This document shows, in pieces, positions 7,874-14,418 of a stretch of DNA of 16,925 nucleotides (position 1 is the first letter of the stretch; each line of letters opens with the position of its first letter). Below the pieces are notes generated by a model, which searched no databases, was not told where the DNA came from, and saw only the letters and a program-made list of their open reading frames with translations. Origin of the DNA: Pseudomonadota bacterium. GTDB taxonomy: Bacteria; Desulfobacterota; Desulfobacteria; Desulfobacterales; Desulfobacteraceae. A program made the translations under genes and the position numbers. The stretch is from NCBI GenBank assembly GCA_018816605.1, contig JAHIVS010000378.1, forward strand, positions 1 through 16,925, in the 5' to 3' direction.

Positions 7874-8960
7874 GACGCTCCTTTTTGGCCAGAACCTTTT
7901 GTATGCTGCGGGCCAGGGCCAGGTTGACCTCCCGGGTCTTGAGGGAAAACCGGACAAACTGATCGGAAAGCCCGATAAAATTACTGCAGTCCCGGATGAG
8001 AATTTTATCCTCGCCAATGGCCCTGCAAAATTCAGGGGCCCTCATCTTCTCCAGTTCGGCCAGGATAAAATAGGGGGGGGCATCAAAGAGTCGGATGCCG
8101 GAAATTTGCCCGAGGGCCTGGACAAAAATCTGTTTTTCCGTCTTGATATAGTTCCGGGTCTGTTCGTAAAAGGGCTCAATGGCATCGGGATTGGCAAAAA
8201 TATCCGTGATCACCTCCTGGGCCAGGGAGTTGACGCTCCAGGGCTGGTAATACCCCATGACCGTGTTTATTAGCGCCTTGCCCCCGCTTAAAAATCCGGT
8301 CCGCAGCCCGGGAATTCTGAAGATCTTTGACATGGAAGACAGGACCAGCAGATTGGAGTACCGGGTGTCGGAAACAAAGGAAAGATTCCTGGCATCGTCC
8401 ACAAAGGGCAGATAGGATTCATCCACCACAAAACAGGTGTTTGGGTGTTTTTCGATCAGACGGGCAATCTTGTCCCTGGGCATCAATGCGCCCGTGGGAT
8501 TGTTGGGATTGCACAGAAAAACCAGGTCCGCCGACCCTGCCAGGTCCGAGAGCCGGCCCATATCCACTTGAAAATTGCGGGACCGTTCTGCCAGGCAATG
8601 CAGGGCTTCAATGCCGTGCATGGCGCAGGCATCCCCATAATCCGAATAGGTGGGGCCGGAAATGACCACCCGTTTGGCGCCAATGGCCTTGGGAATGGTA
8701 TAGATAAAAAAGGTGGTGCCGTTGCCGGCAATGACCTGGCCTGGGTCAATTTTGTAGTAGCGGGCAAATCCGGCCCTCATGGCAAAGGCATCCGGCTCCG
8801 GCAGGGAATGGATGGACCCGAGCTTTTCCAGGATAAGGGCATGTATGTTGTCCGGCGGCCCCAGGGGATTCAAATTGCTGCTCATGTCGATAATATCTTC
8901 AACAGGGCAGCAAAGATGTCCTGCCAATTCTTTTTTATTGCCCCCATGTCCTTGAATCAT
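7866..8960 (-). CDS. cobD: L-threonine-O-3-phosphate decarboxylase
   Basis: A 364-residue class I/II PLP aminotransferase-fold enzyme that makes (R)-1-amino-2-propanol phosphate for the nucleotide loop. The N-terminal HGGN (5-8), then SSNLNPLG (27-34), separates CobD from its relative histidinol-phosphate aminotransferase. NPNNPTG (151-157), Asp180-x-x-Tyr183, and SMSKIFRIPGLRTGF with Lys212 as the Schiff-base lysine are all visible. It lies between cobS and cbiB and overlaps cbiB by 8 nt. Its ribosome site AAAGGA forms the 3' arm of a perfect 6-bp inverted repeat (see findings). HisC is the main alternative name but is unlikely with this N-terminus and context. Confidence 0.9.
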   Translation of the reverse strand: MIQGHGGNKKELAGHLCCPVEDIIDMSSNLNPLGPPDNIHALILEKLGSIHSLPEPDAFAMRAGFARYYKIDPGQVIAGNGTTFFIYTIPKAIGAKRVVISGPTYSDYGDACAMHGIEALHCLAERSRNFQVDMGRLSDLAGSADLVFLCNPNNPTGALMPRDKIARLIEKHPNTCFVVDESYLPFVDDARNLSFVSDTRYSNLLVLSSMSKIFRIPGLRTGFLSGGKALINTVMGYYQPWSVNSLAQEVITDIFANPDAIEPFYEQTRNYIKTEKQIFVQALGQISGIRLFDAPPYFILAELEKMRAPEFCRAIGEDKILIRDCSNFIGLSDQFVRFSLKTREVNLALARSIQKVLAKKERHG

Positions 8961-8989
8961 GTTTTTGTCCTTTTACAAAGGAAATCCGG

Positions 8990-9754
8990 TTACAAAAAAA
9001 ACTGGGCAGAAACGCCCAAAAACAGCAGGGCTTCCATTACCTCGCACAGGGCGCCCAGCATATCCCCTGTTATACAATTCATTTTTCTCTTGTAAAACCC
9101 CAGTATCAGGGCCACTCCTCCACAGAAAATCAAATTCAGAACCAGGCCTTTATATCCTAAAAACAGGGAGAAAAACAGGGGAATCAGGCAATATGAAAAA
9201 TCATTCCAGCCAATGGGACGTCCAAAATGATCTTTTCCGGTTCCCCCTTCTGTTCTGCCGTAGTTTAAAAATTTAATGCCGAAAATCATGGCAGCCCTTG
9301 AATAGGCCGGCACGATAAAAAGCAGGACCGGGGTCTGGGACGAAGTTCCCCATGCCTTAACCGACCAGATCCCGGCCAGCTTCACCGCCAGAACACAAAC
9401 CACTGCCACAAGTCCCATCATGCCGGTCCGGCTGTCTTTCATAATTTCCAATGCCCGTTTCCTGGGCCGGTGGCTGAAAATACCGTCTGCCGTGTCCCCG
9501 ACACCATCCAGATGGAAGGCACCGGTAATCACCACCAGAAAAAGCAGATCCAGCAGGGCTGCCACAGGAGGAGCCCAAAGCCTGGAAACCCCAAGATCCA
9601 CCAGCACCAGCATTGCGCCGATGATCAGCCCCGCCACCGGGAAAAACCGGATCATGCCCATGGGAGAATAGGCCACATTTCTGCCGGCCGGCAAAATCGT
9701 GATAAACAAAAGGGCGGATCTTAACTCCGCAAAACGACCGGTTTTCTTTTCCAT
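8990..9754 (-). CDS. cobS: adenosylcobinamide-GDP ribazoletransferase (cobalamin synthase)
   Basis: A 254-residue polytopic membrane enzyme that joins adenosylcobinamide-GDP and the alpha-ribazole (phosphate) to form the cobamide. The signature HLDGVGDTADGIF (81-93) followed by RALEIMKDSRTGMMG (100-114) gives the Asp-rich Mg2+-binding active site of the CobS family. At least five hydrophobic stretches follow. The gene starts 10 bp after the radical SAM gene, with an AAAGG ribosome site, and ends 29 bp before cobD. Its products and partners (CobU, CbiB) are encoded in the same operon and share the inner membrane. Length is normal for the family. Confidence 0.95.
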   Translation of the reverse strand: MEKKTGRFAELRSALLFITILPAGRNVAYSPMGMIRFFPVAGLIIGAMLVLVDLGVSRLWAPPVAALLDLLFLVVITGAFHLDGVGDTADGIFSHRPRKRALEIMKDSRTGMMGLVAVVCVLAVKLAGIWSVKAWGTSSQTPVLLFIVPAYSRAAMIFGIKFLNYGRTEGGTGKDHFGRPIGWNDFSYCLIPLFFSLFLGYKGLVLNLIFCGGVALILGFYKRKMNCITGDMLGALCEVMEALLFLGVSAQFFL

Positions 9755-9764
9755 TTAATCGCCT

Positions 9765-10700
9765 TTATTTGATGGTCTGAAAAAAAAGACCCCGGGCCTG
9801 CTGCCTTGCTTCAATGCGGCCGGAAGCTTCAAGCATTGCCAAAAGGGTGTCCACCCGGGCCGGGTCGACATTTAAAAGGGCCACCAGGTCATCCCGGGTG
9901 CAGGGCCTTCTGTGAATGGTTTCAAGAACGGCAGCGGTCATATCCCGCGGCTTGCCCCTGTTTTTCTTGTCCCCTGCCCTGGCAATGATCTCAACCTTGT
10001 CTGTGCCCAAACTCCTTTTTACACGCTCAAGCTGCGCCCTTGTTGCCGGCAGGATATGGGCAATGGTTCCCGGCCGGTCCAGGGTATTGAGCTGGACCCT
10101 TTCCGGATCAATGGCGAAAATGGCCTTTTTAAACCCGGCCAATTCCGCCGGGGTGTCATTGACCCCGGGCACAATAAAAATTTCCAGCCAGATCTTCCCG
10201 GTAAATTGTGTGGCAAAGGTCTGAATCCCGTCTATAATCTCCCGGGCCGAAAGCCCCTTAAACGGGCGATTGATACTGATGAACGTCTCTTTTGTAACTC
10301 CGTCCAGGGAGGGGATCACAAGGTCGGCCAGGGCCAGTTCCCGGCGCACTTCCGGATCATTTAAAAGGGTGGAATTTGTCAGAACCGCCACCCGGATTTC
10401 AGGTTTTTGGGTTTTTATATACGCGATTACCCGTCCAAGGTCCCGGTTCAGCGTGGGCTCGCCGGATCCTGAAAAGGTAATATAATCCGGGGCTTCATTG
10501 TGTTCCCAATAATGGTCCAGTTCTGTTTTAACCGCCTCAAAAGGGACATAGGCCTTCCGCTGGAGGGTCAGATTGGTTGTTTTCCCGCACTCGCAATAGA
10601 CACAGTCCAGACTGCAGATCTTATGGGTAACCAGATCCACCCCAAGGGAGATGCCCAGGCGCCGGGACAAAACCGGGCCGAAAATATGCTGATAGTTCAT
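9765..10700 (-). CDS. orphan radical SAM protein (COG0731-type) with C-terminal winged helix
   Basis: A 311-residue radical SAM protein. CSLDCVYC (Cys29, Cys33, Cys36) is the [4Fe-4S] site, with an extra Cys38 two residues on. SGSGEPT (77-83) is the SAM-binding GGE-like motif, followed by LTNSTLL and LDGVTKETF. The opening FGPVLSRRLGISLGVDL is typical of the COG0731 group related to wyosine-base enzymes, whose bacterial members are mostly uncharacterised. The last 55 residues or so (ILETIHRRPCTRDDLVALL and onward) look like a winged helix. It lies 17 bp after cobU and 10 bp before cobS, so it is cotranscribed with cobamide genes. A role in lower-ligand or cobamide metabolism is suggested by place only; no B12-specific motif is visible. 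Confidence 0.8.
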   Translation of the reverse strand: MNYQHIFGPVLSRRLGISLGVDLVTHKICSLDCVYCECGKTTNLTLQRKAYVPFEAVKTELDHYWEHNEAPDYITFSGSGEPTLNRDLGRVIAYIKTQKPEIRVAVLTNSTLLNDPEVRRELALADLVIPSLDGVTKETFISINRPFKGLSAREIIDGIQTFATQFTGKIWLEIFIVPGVNDTPAELAGFKKAIFAIDPERVQLNTLDRPGTIAHILPATRAQLERVKRSLGTDKVEIIARAGDKKNRGKPRDMTAAVLETIHRRPCTRDDLVALLNVDPARVDTLLAMLEASGRIEARQQARGLFFQTIK

Positions 10701-10717
10701 TTCATTGCGCTCGCTGT

Positions 10718-11269
10718 TTAATTTTTCTGGGGCTTGATGGGAAGCGCAATGCCGGCCACCGTCAGGAAAACCCGGTCGGCCGCTGCGGCAATTTTCTGGT
10801 TCACAAGGCCTGCAAAATCCCGGAATTGTCTGGCAAGAAAATTTTCCGGCACAATGCCGTACCCCACTTCATTGGACACCAGGAAAACCGGACAGGCGCT
10901 TTTTGCCAGAGCCACCGTCAAAAGGGAGATTGCCTCCATTATCCTTTCTTCGTCATATCCGGCAAACAACAGATTGGAGGTCCACAGGGTCAGACAATCC
11001 ACCAGAATGACATCTGCTGTTTTTGACGCCAGCTCAATGGTCTTATGGATCATCACAGGCGCTTCAATGGTCTGCCACTGCTCTCCCCTTTCTTTTCGAT
11101 GCTGGATCACCCGTTTGTCCATTTCCGGGTCCGTGGGAACCGAGGTGGCCAAAAATATTTTTCCCCGGGTCTGCCCTTGGCTGATCTGATTGGCTTCCTC
11201 CAGCGCGAAACTGCTTTTACCGCTTCTGCACCCGCCGATCACCAGGGTGATATTTGCTCTATTTTCCAA
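10718..11269 (-). CDS. cobU: adenosylcobinamide kinase / guanylyltransferase
   Basis: A 183-residue bifunctional enzyme that phosphorylates adenosylcobinamide and transfers GMP to it. The P-loop GGCRSGKSS (12-20), then FLATSVPTDPEMDKR and QHRKERGEQW with the guanylylated-histidine candidate His57, LVDCLTLWTSNLL (89-101) and SNEVGYGIVPENFLAR (132-147), all match the CobU/CobP family. The start is a TTG at 11269 with GGAGAGGGG 6 nt upstream; no ATG in frame fits better. It is the first gene of the minus-strand operon, so its leader should hold the operon's control elements. I searched both strands of that leader for the conserved cobalamin-riboswitch segments by eye and found none. Confidence 0.93.
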   Translation of the reverse strand: MENRANITLVIGGCRSGKSSFALEEANQISQGQTRGKIFLATSVPTDPEMDKRVIQHRKERGEQWQTIEAPVMIHKTIELASKTADVILVDCLTLWTSNLLFAGYDEERIMEAISLLTVALAKSACPVFLVSNEVGYGIVPENFLARQFRDFAGLVNQKIAAAADRVFLTVAGIALPIKPQKN

Positions 11270-11301
11270 AACCAGCCCCTCTCCTTGTCCTAAAATTCAT
11301 C

Positions 11302-11351
11302 CCAATTTTTAAAATTGGATCAGGATATCGTATCCGGTATGTCCTGTGCAA
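11302..11351 (-). promoter_or_regulatory. candidate cobU-operon promoter and palindromic operator
   Basis: On the minus strand TTGCAC (complement of 11346-11351) is followed after 18 bp by TATCCT (complement of 11322-11327), placing the start of transcription near 11315. That point falls inside the perfect 8-bp inverted repeat CCAATTTTTAAAATTGG (11302-11318). A second perfect repeat, GGATA-TCG-TATCC (11323-11335), covers the -10 region. Both promoter elements are only moderate matches. The palindromes are certain; their function is inferred. Confidence 0.35.
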
Positions 11352-11540
11352 CCCCAAATATCGGAAAAAATTTCTATGTTGTGGTTTGGATAATTTTAAC
11401 GCAACTTTCGGGCTTTGGAGGAACGGGGCAGGCTTATTTCATTTTTCTTGACAGAAACAATTTTTCAATGCCGGTGGAAGAGGCGCTGATCTGCTGCGGA
11501 TGAAAATATTTTCCGAACGATATCACTTTTCTATTCATGC

Positions 11541-11593
11541 ATCTTCAAAAAGATGTCACTTTATTCCCGGCAAAAACGACATCTGCCCGGGAA
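11541..11593. repeat. nested inverted repeats with pseudoknot-like order
   Basis: ATCTT (11541-11545) pairs with AAGAT (11550-11554). AGATGTC (11551-11557) pairs perfectly with GACATCT (11578-11584). TTCCCGG (11564-11570) pairs perfectly with CCGGGAA (11587-11593). The last two helices interleave in the order A-B-A'-B', the order of an H-type pseudoknot. The pairing is directly visible; a functional RNA is not established, and two 7-bp repeats in 700 bp are near chance expectation. Confidence 0.4.
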
Positions 11594-11706
11594 ATATCGC
11601 TGAGTGCTCTTTTTGCAAAAAACAAAGCGATTGTTATCACTCCGGAGGTTCTATTTTTACGGTGGATTTTGGGGTTTGAATCAAAGCCCAAGCTTGATCT
11701 TTGTAA

Positions 11707-11973
11707 AAAGGTTCAACGCGCAAAAAAGCACGGGCCTTTGCCGGTGGATCCTGCAGGCAATTGTTTTGCAGCGATCAGGAAAATTGCGGCCGTGTGGCAG
11801 AAAACATGCCTTGCCGCCACACGGACTCTGCCCGCCCCTCCATGTCGGGTTTTGGTATCGATGCCACCGGGTTGATCATCTCTTCCGGGTGGGCGGCGCT
11901 GGAAGCCAAAGAGACAGGCCTGTCAGATAAAGATGCCCCAAGCTGGGTGGCAGGCCTGATTCTGCTTGCCTGA
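11707..11973 (+). pseudogene. C-terminal relic of a DUF2284 cysteine-rich protein
   Basis: After a stop at 11704-11706 the frame runs 88 codons to TGA at 11971. It contains RAFAGGSCRQLFC, further cysteines, then PCRHTDSARPSMSGFGID, and ends WVAGLILLA. This is the conserved C-terminal half of DUF2284 (predicted metal-binding) proteins, usually about 170-220 residues. The N-terminal half, with its R-C-x-x-YG and CPP motifs, is not found in any of the three frames upstream, where stops interrupt. The only start choices in frame are a TTG at 11761 and an ATG at 11806, both inside the conserved region. I read it as a truncated, inactive gene; a short functional domain protein is less likely. Family members often occur near corrinoid or methyltransferase genes in anaerobes. 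Confidence 0.6.
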
Positions 11974-11979
11974 TTTTTT
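11949..11979 (+). terminator. candidate rho-independent terminator at the DUF2284 relic's end
   Basis: GGCAGGC (11949-11955) pairs with GCTTGCC (11964-11970) through 7 bp, one of them G-U, around an 8-nt loop. TGATTTTTT follows directly. The hairpin lies inside the last codons of the relic and the T-run reaches the stop of the convergent sensor-kinase gene. It would stop plus-strand transcription. Confidence 0.4.
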
Positions 11980-13286
11980 CAGGGGAGCGGCAGAAAAAGG
12001 CTAACCGCAGTACCCTTGCCCGGTGCACTGTCGATCTGTATTTTCCCGTTGTGGGCATCCATGATGGTTTTGCACAGACTTAACCCCAGGCCGTAACCGC
12101 CGGTTTGTTTTGAACGGGATTTGTCCAGCCGGTAGAACGGCTCCAGGACACGGAGCAGTTTGGTTTTATCCATGCCAATACCGGTGTCGGTTATCTTCAC
12201 GGTGGCCCAGTGGGGGTGCCGCTCCAGACAAATGGTGACAGGATCACTGTCTCTGGTTGAATATTTTATGGCATTTTCAAGGATGTTGACCACCACTGTT
12301 TTGATTCTGGCCCGGTCAAAGTCACAGATGACCGGACCCTGGTCAAAAAAAACAACGCCCGGTGTCCTGAATTCAAAGGTGGCGGCAATATCCTTGACAA
12401 GTGCGGCCAGGTCGGAAGACTGTTTTTCAAGATTGGCCTGGTCATGGTGAAGTCTGGCATTTTCAAGGATGGCGGTCACCATGATTTCCATTTCCAGAAT
12501 GTCGCCGCTGATACTCTTTTTCATCTGGTCATCGGATAAAAACTCCAATGCCACCTTGACCCGTGTCAGGGGGGATCGAAGTTCGTGGCTGACATCCCTC
12601 AGCAGCTGGTGTTTGAATTCCAGCATCTGGTGAAGCCTGCGTGTCATGGCATTGAATGCTGCGGCCAGTTTGCCGAATTCATCTTTTCTGGTCTCCGGAA
12701 CACTATGGAGCAGGTTGCCCCTGCCCACTTCCTTTACGCCTTCATGGAGCCATTTGATGGGGGCCAACACTTTTTTTACGGCAAAATAGGCGCCGCCAAG
12801 AACCAGGGAGAGGGATATCAGTAAAATCAAAAACAGCCTCAGAGAACGGGTCTTGTTTTTATCATACCCGGAAAATTCAAAAACAAAGGTTCCTTTTTCA
12901 TGGGTGGTTTTTAAAAAATGCCGGCCATGGTATCTGCCGACATATGTGGTCTTTGAATTGGAAAACAGCCGGTATCGAATTTTATTGTTTTCAGGAAGCG
13001 CTTCAATCAACGACCAGGAAGCCCTCTCCCCCTGAAAGGCAATTTTAAGGCCTGTTTGACGGAATATGGTTCTGGCACGTTCTATCTTTGGGGGCGTTCC
13101 CAGGTCATGGATCACATAGGTGAAATACTGGATGGCATTGGTGTGGAACGGGGTAACCGAGGTGAGGCGGTGGACGACAAAAAGGCTTCCGGCAACCAGG
13201 ACGATGCAGATCCAGGTGATAAGGCTGATGATAATGAGCTTGGCATGTACCGAGTGGATGCTGCGGGTGAACTGTTTTAAGATCAT
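11979..13286 (-). CDS. sensor histidine kinase, CpxA-like
   Basis: A 435-residue inner-membrane kinase. A first helix (about 16-38) and a second (about 150-170) enclose a periplasmic sensor of some 110 residues with no recognised fold. HAMP follows (about 171-222, with PIKWLHEGV and EFGKLAAAFNAM). The phosphorylated histidine is His234 in DVSHELRSPLTR. The ATPase domain shows NILENAIKYS (334-343), DTGIGM (367-372), the F-box FYRLDKS and GGYGLGLSL (396-404). It overlaps the response regulator by ATGA, so the two are coupled. The CpxP-like lipoprotein gene and GTAA repeats upstream argue for an envelope-stress role. A metal-sensing CusS/PhoQ-type role is the alternative. Confidence 0.88.
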   Translation of the reverse strand: MILKQFTRSIHSVHAKLIIISLITWICIVLVAGSLFVVHRLTSVTPFHTNAIQYFTYVIHDLGTPPKIERARTIFRQTGLKIAFQGERASWSLIEALPENNKIRYRLFSNSKTTYVGRYHGRHFLKTTHEKGTFVFEFSGYDKNKTRSLRLFLILLISLSLVLGGAYFAVKKVLAPIKWLHEGVKEVGRGNLLHSVPETRKDEFGKLAAAFNAMTRRLHQMLEFKHQLLRDVSHELRSPLTRVKVALEFLSDDQMKKSISGDILEMEIMVTAILENARLHHDQANLEKQSSDLAALVKDIAATFEFRTPGVVFFDQGPVICDFDRARIKTVVVNILENAIKYSTRDSDPVTICLERHPHWATVKITDTGIGMDKTKLLRVLEPFYRLDKSRSKQTGGYGLGLSLCKTIMDAHNGKIQIDSAPGKGTAVSLFLPLP

Positions 13287-13981
13287 ATTCCCGCTTCCGG
13301 GCTTCCGCCGAGAAACAGGTAGCCGTATCCCCAGACGGTTTTTATAAACCTTGGGTTTTTCGGGTCATCCTTGAGTTTCTGGCGAAGCCGGCTGACCACC
13401 ACATCAACGGTGCGGTTAAAGGCCTCACAATCCATACCGGACAGCTCCTGAAGAATCTGATCCCGGTCAAGAACTTTGCCGGTGTTTACGGCCAGAAAAC
13501 AAAGGGCCGTGTATTCGCTGGTGGTCAAATCCAGGGGATGGCCGTCCAATGATCCTGTTTGACGGGCAAAATCAATCTCAAGGCTACCAAACTTTTCCGT
13601 TTTCCCGAAAAGGAATGGGCTTGCCCGCCTGAGCACGGACTGGATGCGGGCCACAAGCTCCCTGGGTTCAAAGGGCTTGGGAAGGTAATCATCTGCCCCG
13701 AGTTCAAGGCCGACCACCTTGTCGGTCAACTCCCCCCGGGCCGTCAGCATGATGATGGGGATACGGCTGGTCCTCCGGATGGTCTTGCAGACCTCGAATC
13801 CATCCATTTCCGGCAGCATGATATCCAGAATGATCAAATCCGGGGGGGTTTCTTTTAATAATTTTAATCCGGCCGAAGGCGTGACCGCCCATTGCACGGC
13901 CATCCCGAAATCCCCCAGAAATTTTTCCAGAAGCCGGTTAAGCTTTTCATCATCATCAACAATTAAAATTGTCTGTTTCAT
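13283..13981 (-). CDS. OmpR-family response regulator, CpxR-like
   Basis: A 232-residue two-domain regulator. The receiver (1-115) has the acidic pair Asp10/Asp11, phospho-acceptor Asp53 (LDIMLPEMDGFEV), Thr80 and Lys102 (PKPFEP). The winged-helix output domain (about 130-230) contains LDLTTSEYTALCFLA, the DNA-reading helix with NRTVDVVVSRLRQKL, and KTVWGYGYLF. The start was set at ATG 13981, which gives the usual MKQTILIVDDDEK opening; a TTG at 14005 would add eight non-conserved residues. AAGGAG lies 15 nt from the chosen ATG, a long spacing that leaves the start slightly uncertain. It is the middle gene of the lipoprotein-regulator-kinase unit and probably binds the GTAA repeats upstream. 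Confidence 0.9.
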   Translation of the reverse strand: MKQTILIVDDDEKLNRLLEKFLGDFGMAVQWAVTPSAGLKLLKETPPDLIILDIMLPEMDGFEVCKTIRRTSRIPIIMLTARGELTDKVVGLELGADDYLPKPFEPRELVARIQSVLRRASPFLFGKTEKFGSLEIDFARQTGSLDGHPLDLTTSEYTALCFLAVNTGKVLDRDQILQELSGMDCEAFNRTVDVVVSRLRQKLKDDPKNPRFIKTVWGYGYLFLGGSPEAGI

Positions 13982-14030
13982 GGGGCCCCGAGTTCTCCTT
14001 GTCAACCAGTTTCATATACCCTTTTTACGC

Positions 14031-14077
14031 CACAATGGGAATCCCCAAATTATCTCCTGCCAGGGATTTCCATTGTG
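14031..14077 (-). repeat. 15-bp-stem intercistronic hairpin
   Basis: Positions 14031-14045 and 14063-14077 pair through 15 continuous base pairs, one of them G-T (G-U or A-C in RNA, depending on strand), around a 17-nt loop. It begins 3 nt after the stop of the lipoprotein gene (14080) and ends about 50 nt before the regulator's ATG. No T-run follows on either strand, so it is not a standard terminator. It may act as an mRNA-processing or stability element. Confidence 0.75.
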
Positions 14078-14079
14078 CC

Positions 14080-14322
14080 TTAGCCGGCCTGGGTTTCATT
14101 GCCACTCTTTGCTGTGCCAGGCTTCAAATTTTTCAATCTTTTTGATAAGCTTGGCCCTTTGATCCGGGCCAAATTTGATTCCTGTGCAGCTGTCAGATCA
14201 AGACGTTCGCCGATGTGCTCCACGCCAAAGGCGAGGCATCTTTGGCTGCCATGGGGACGGCACCCGATAAAAACGGTCGTGCAAAAAATCCATACTGCAA
14301 TGCCGATACCTGTTTTTTTCAT
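14080..14322 (-). CDS. Spy/CpxP-like small lipoprotein, possibly frameshifted
   Basis: An 80-residue product with an N-terminal lipoprotein signal: MKKTGIGIAVWIFCTTVFIGC, where Cys21 is the lipid-attachment candidate (F-I-G-C, a loose lipobox). The mature part contains HIGERLDLTAAQESNLARIK, the L-T-x-x-Q-type helix of Spy/CpxP periplasmic chaperones. After IKG the annotated frame (PSLSKRLKNLKPGT and onward) loses family character. The neighbouring frame instead reads AKLIKKIEKFEAWHSKEWQ and stops at 14096, a better charged helix, so a 1-nt loss near 14156-14162 is suspected. AAGGAG lies 7 nt before the ATG. It is the first gene of the regulator-kinase unit, where CpxP-like proteins act as feedback inhibitors in enterobacteria. 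Confidence 0.6.
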   Translation of the reverse strand: MKKTGIGIAVWIFCTTVFIGCRPHGSQRCLAFGVEHIGERLDLTAAQESNLARIKGPSLSKRLKNLKPGTAKSGNETQAG

Positions 14323-14381
14323 ACTTTTCTCCTTCTTGAAGTGTTCAACGGCTATGGACTCCAGATGCTGCGACGGTTATC

Positions 14382-14387
14382 AGTATA
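14382..14387 (-). promoter_or_regulatory. candidate -10 of the lipoprotein-regulator-kinase operon
   Basis: On the minus strand TATACT (complement of 14382-14387) is a 5/6 match to TATAAT, about 60 bp before the lipoprotein ATG. The matching -35 position has no TTGACA-like hexamer, as expected for a promoter that depends on an activator. The GTAA repeats then lie at about -44, -54 and -64. Confidence 0.35.
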
Positions 14388-14418
14388 TCTTTATCCAAAC
14401 AAATAGCTTTTCTGCCGG

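Larger units (their letters stand above)
11270..11706. other. gene-free stretch upstream of cobU
   Basis: No convincing coding frame was found on either strand. Short open frames on the plus strand (for example around 11315-11503 and 11537-11875) have no recognisable domain and odd residue composition. The part next to cobU holds the candidate promoter and palindromes; 11541-11593 holds nested inverted repeats. One frame reads KNKAIVITPEVLF near 11620-11660, which faintly recalls the middle of DUF2284 proteins. The stretch may therefore be decayed sequence of that gene, but this is too weak to call. Confidence 0.5.

Noticed and set aside
7638..8273. 211-codon open frame on the plus strand
   Set aside because: Antisense to the cbiB/cobD junction, both of which carry full family motifs; its product is basic and low in structure.
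8445..9095. 216-codon open frame on the plus strand
   Set aside because: Antisense to cobD and the end of cobS; no recognisable domain and a composition typical of shadow frames.
11270..11760. Cobalamin riboswitch upstream of cobU
   Set aside because: Looked for on both strands. The conserved B12-box and core segments were not seen, so none is reported; a covariance search would be decisive.
11537..11930. Two overlapping plus-strand open frames of about 110 codons
   Set aside because: They run out of frame across the DUF2284 relic and have no motif. The relic's own frame carries the conserved cysteines and ARPSMSGFGID, so these two are noise.
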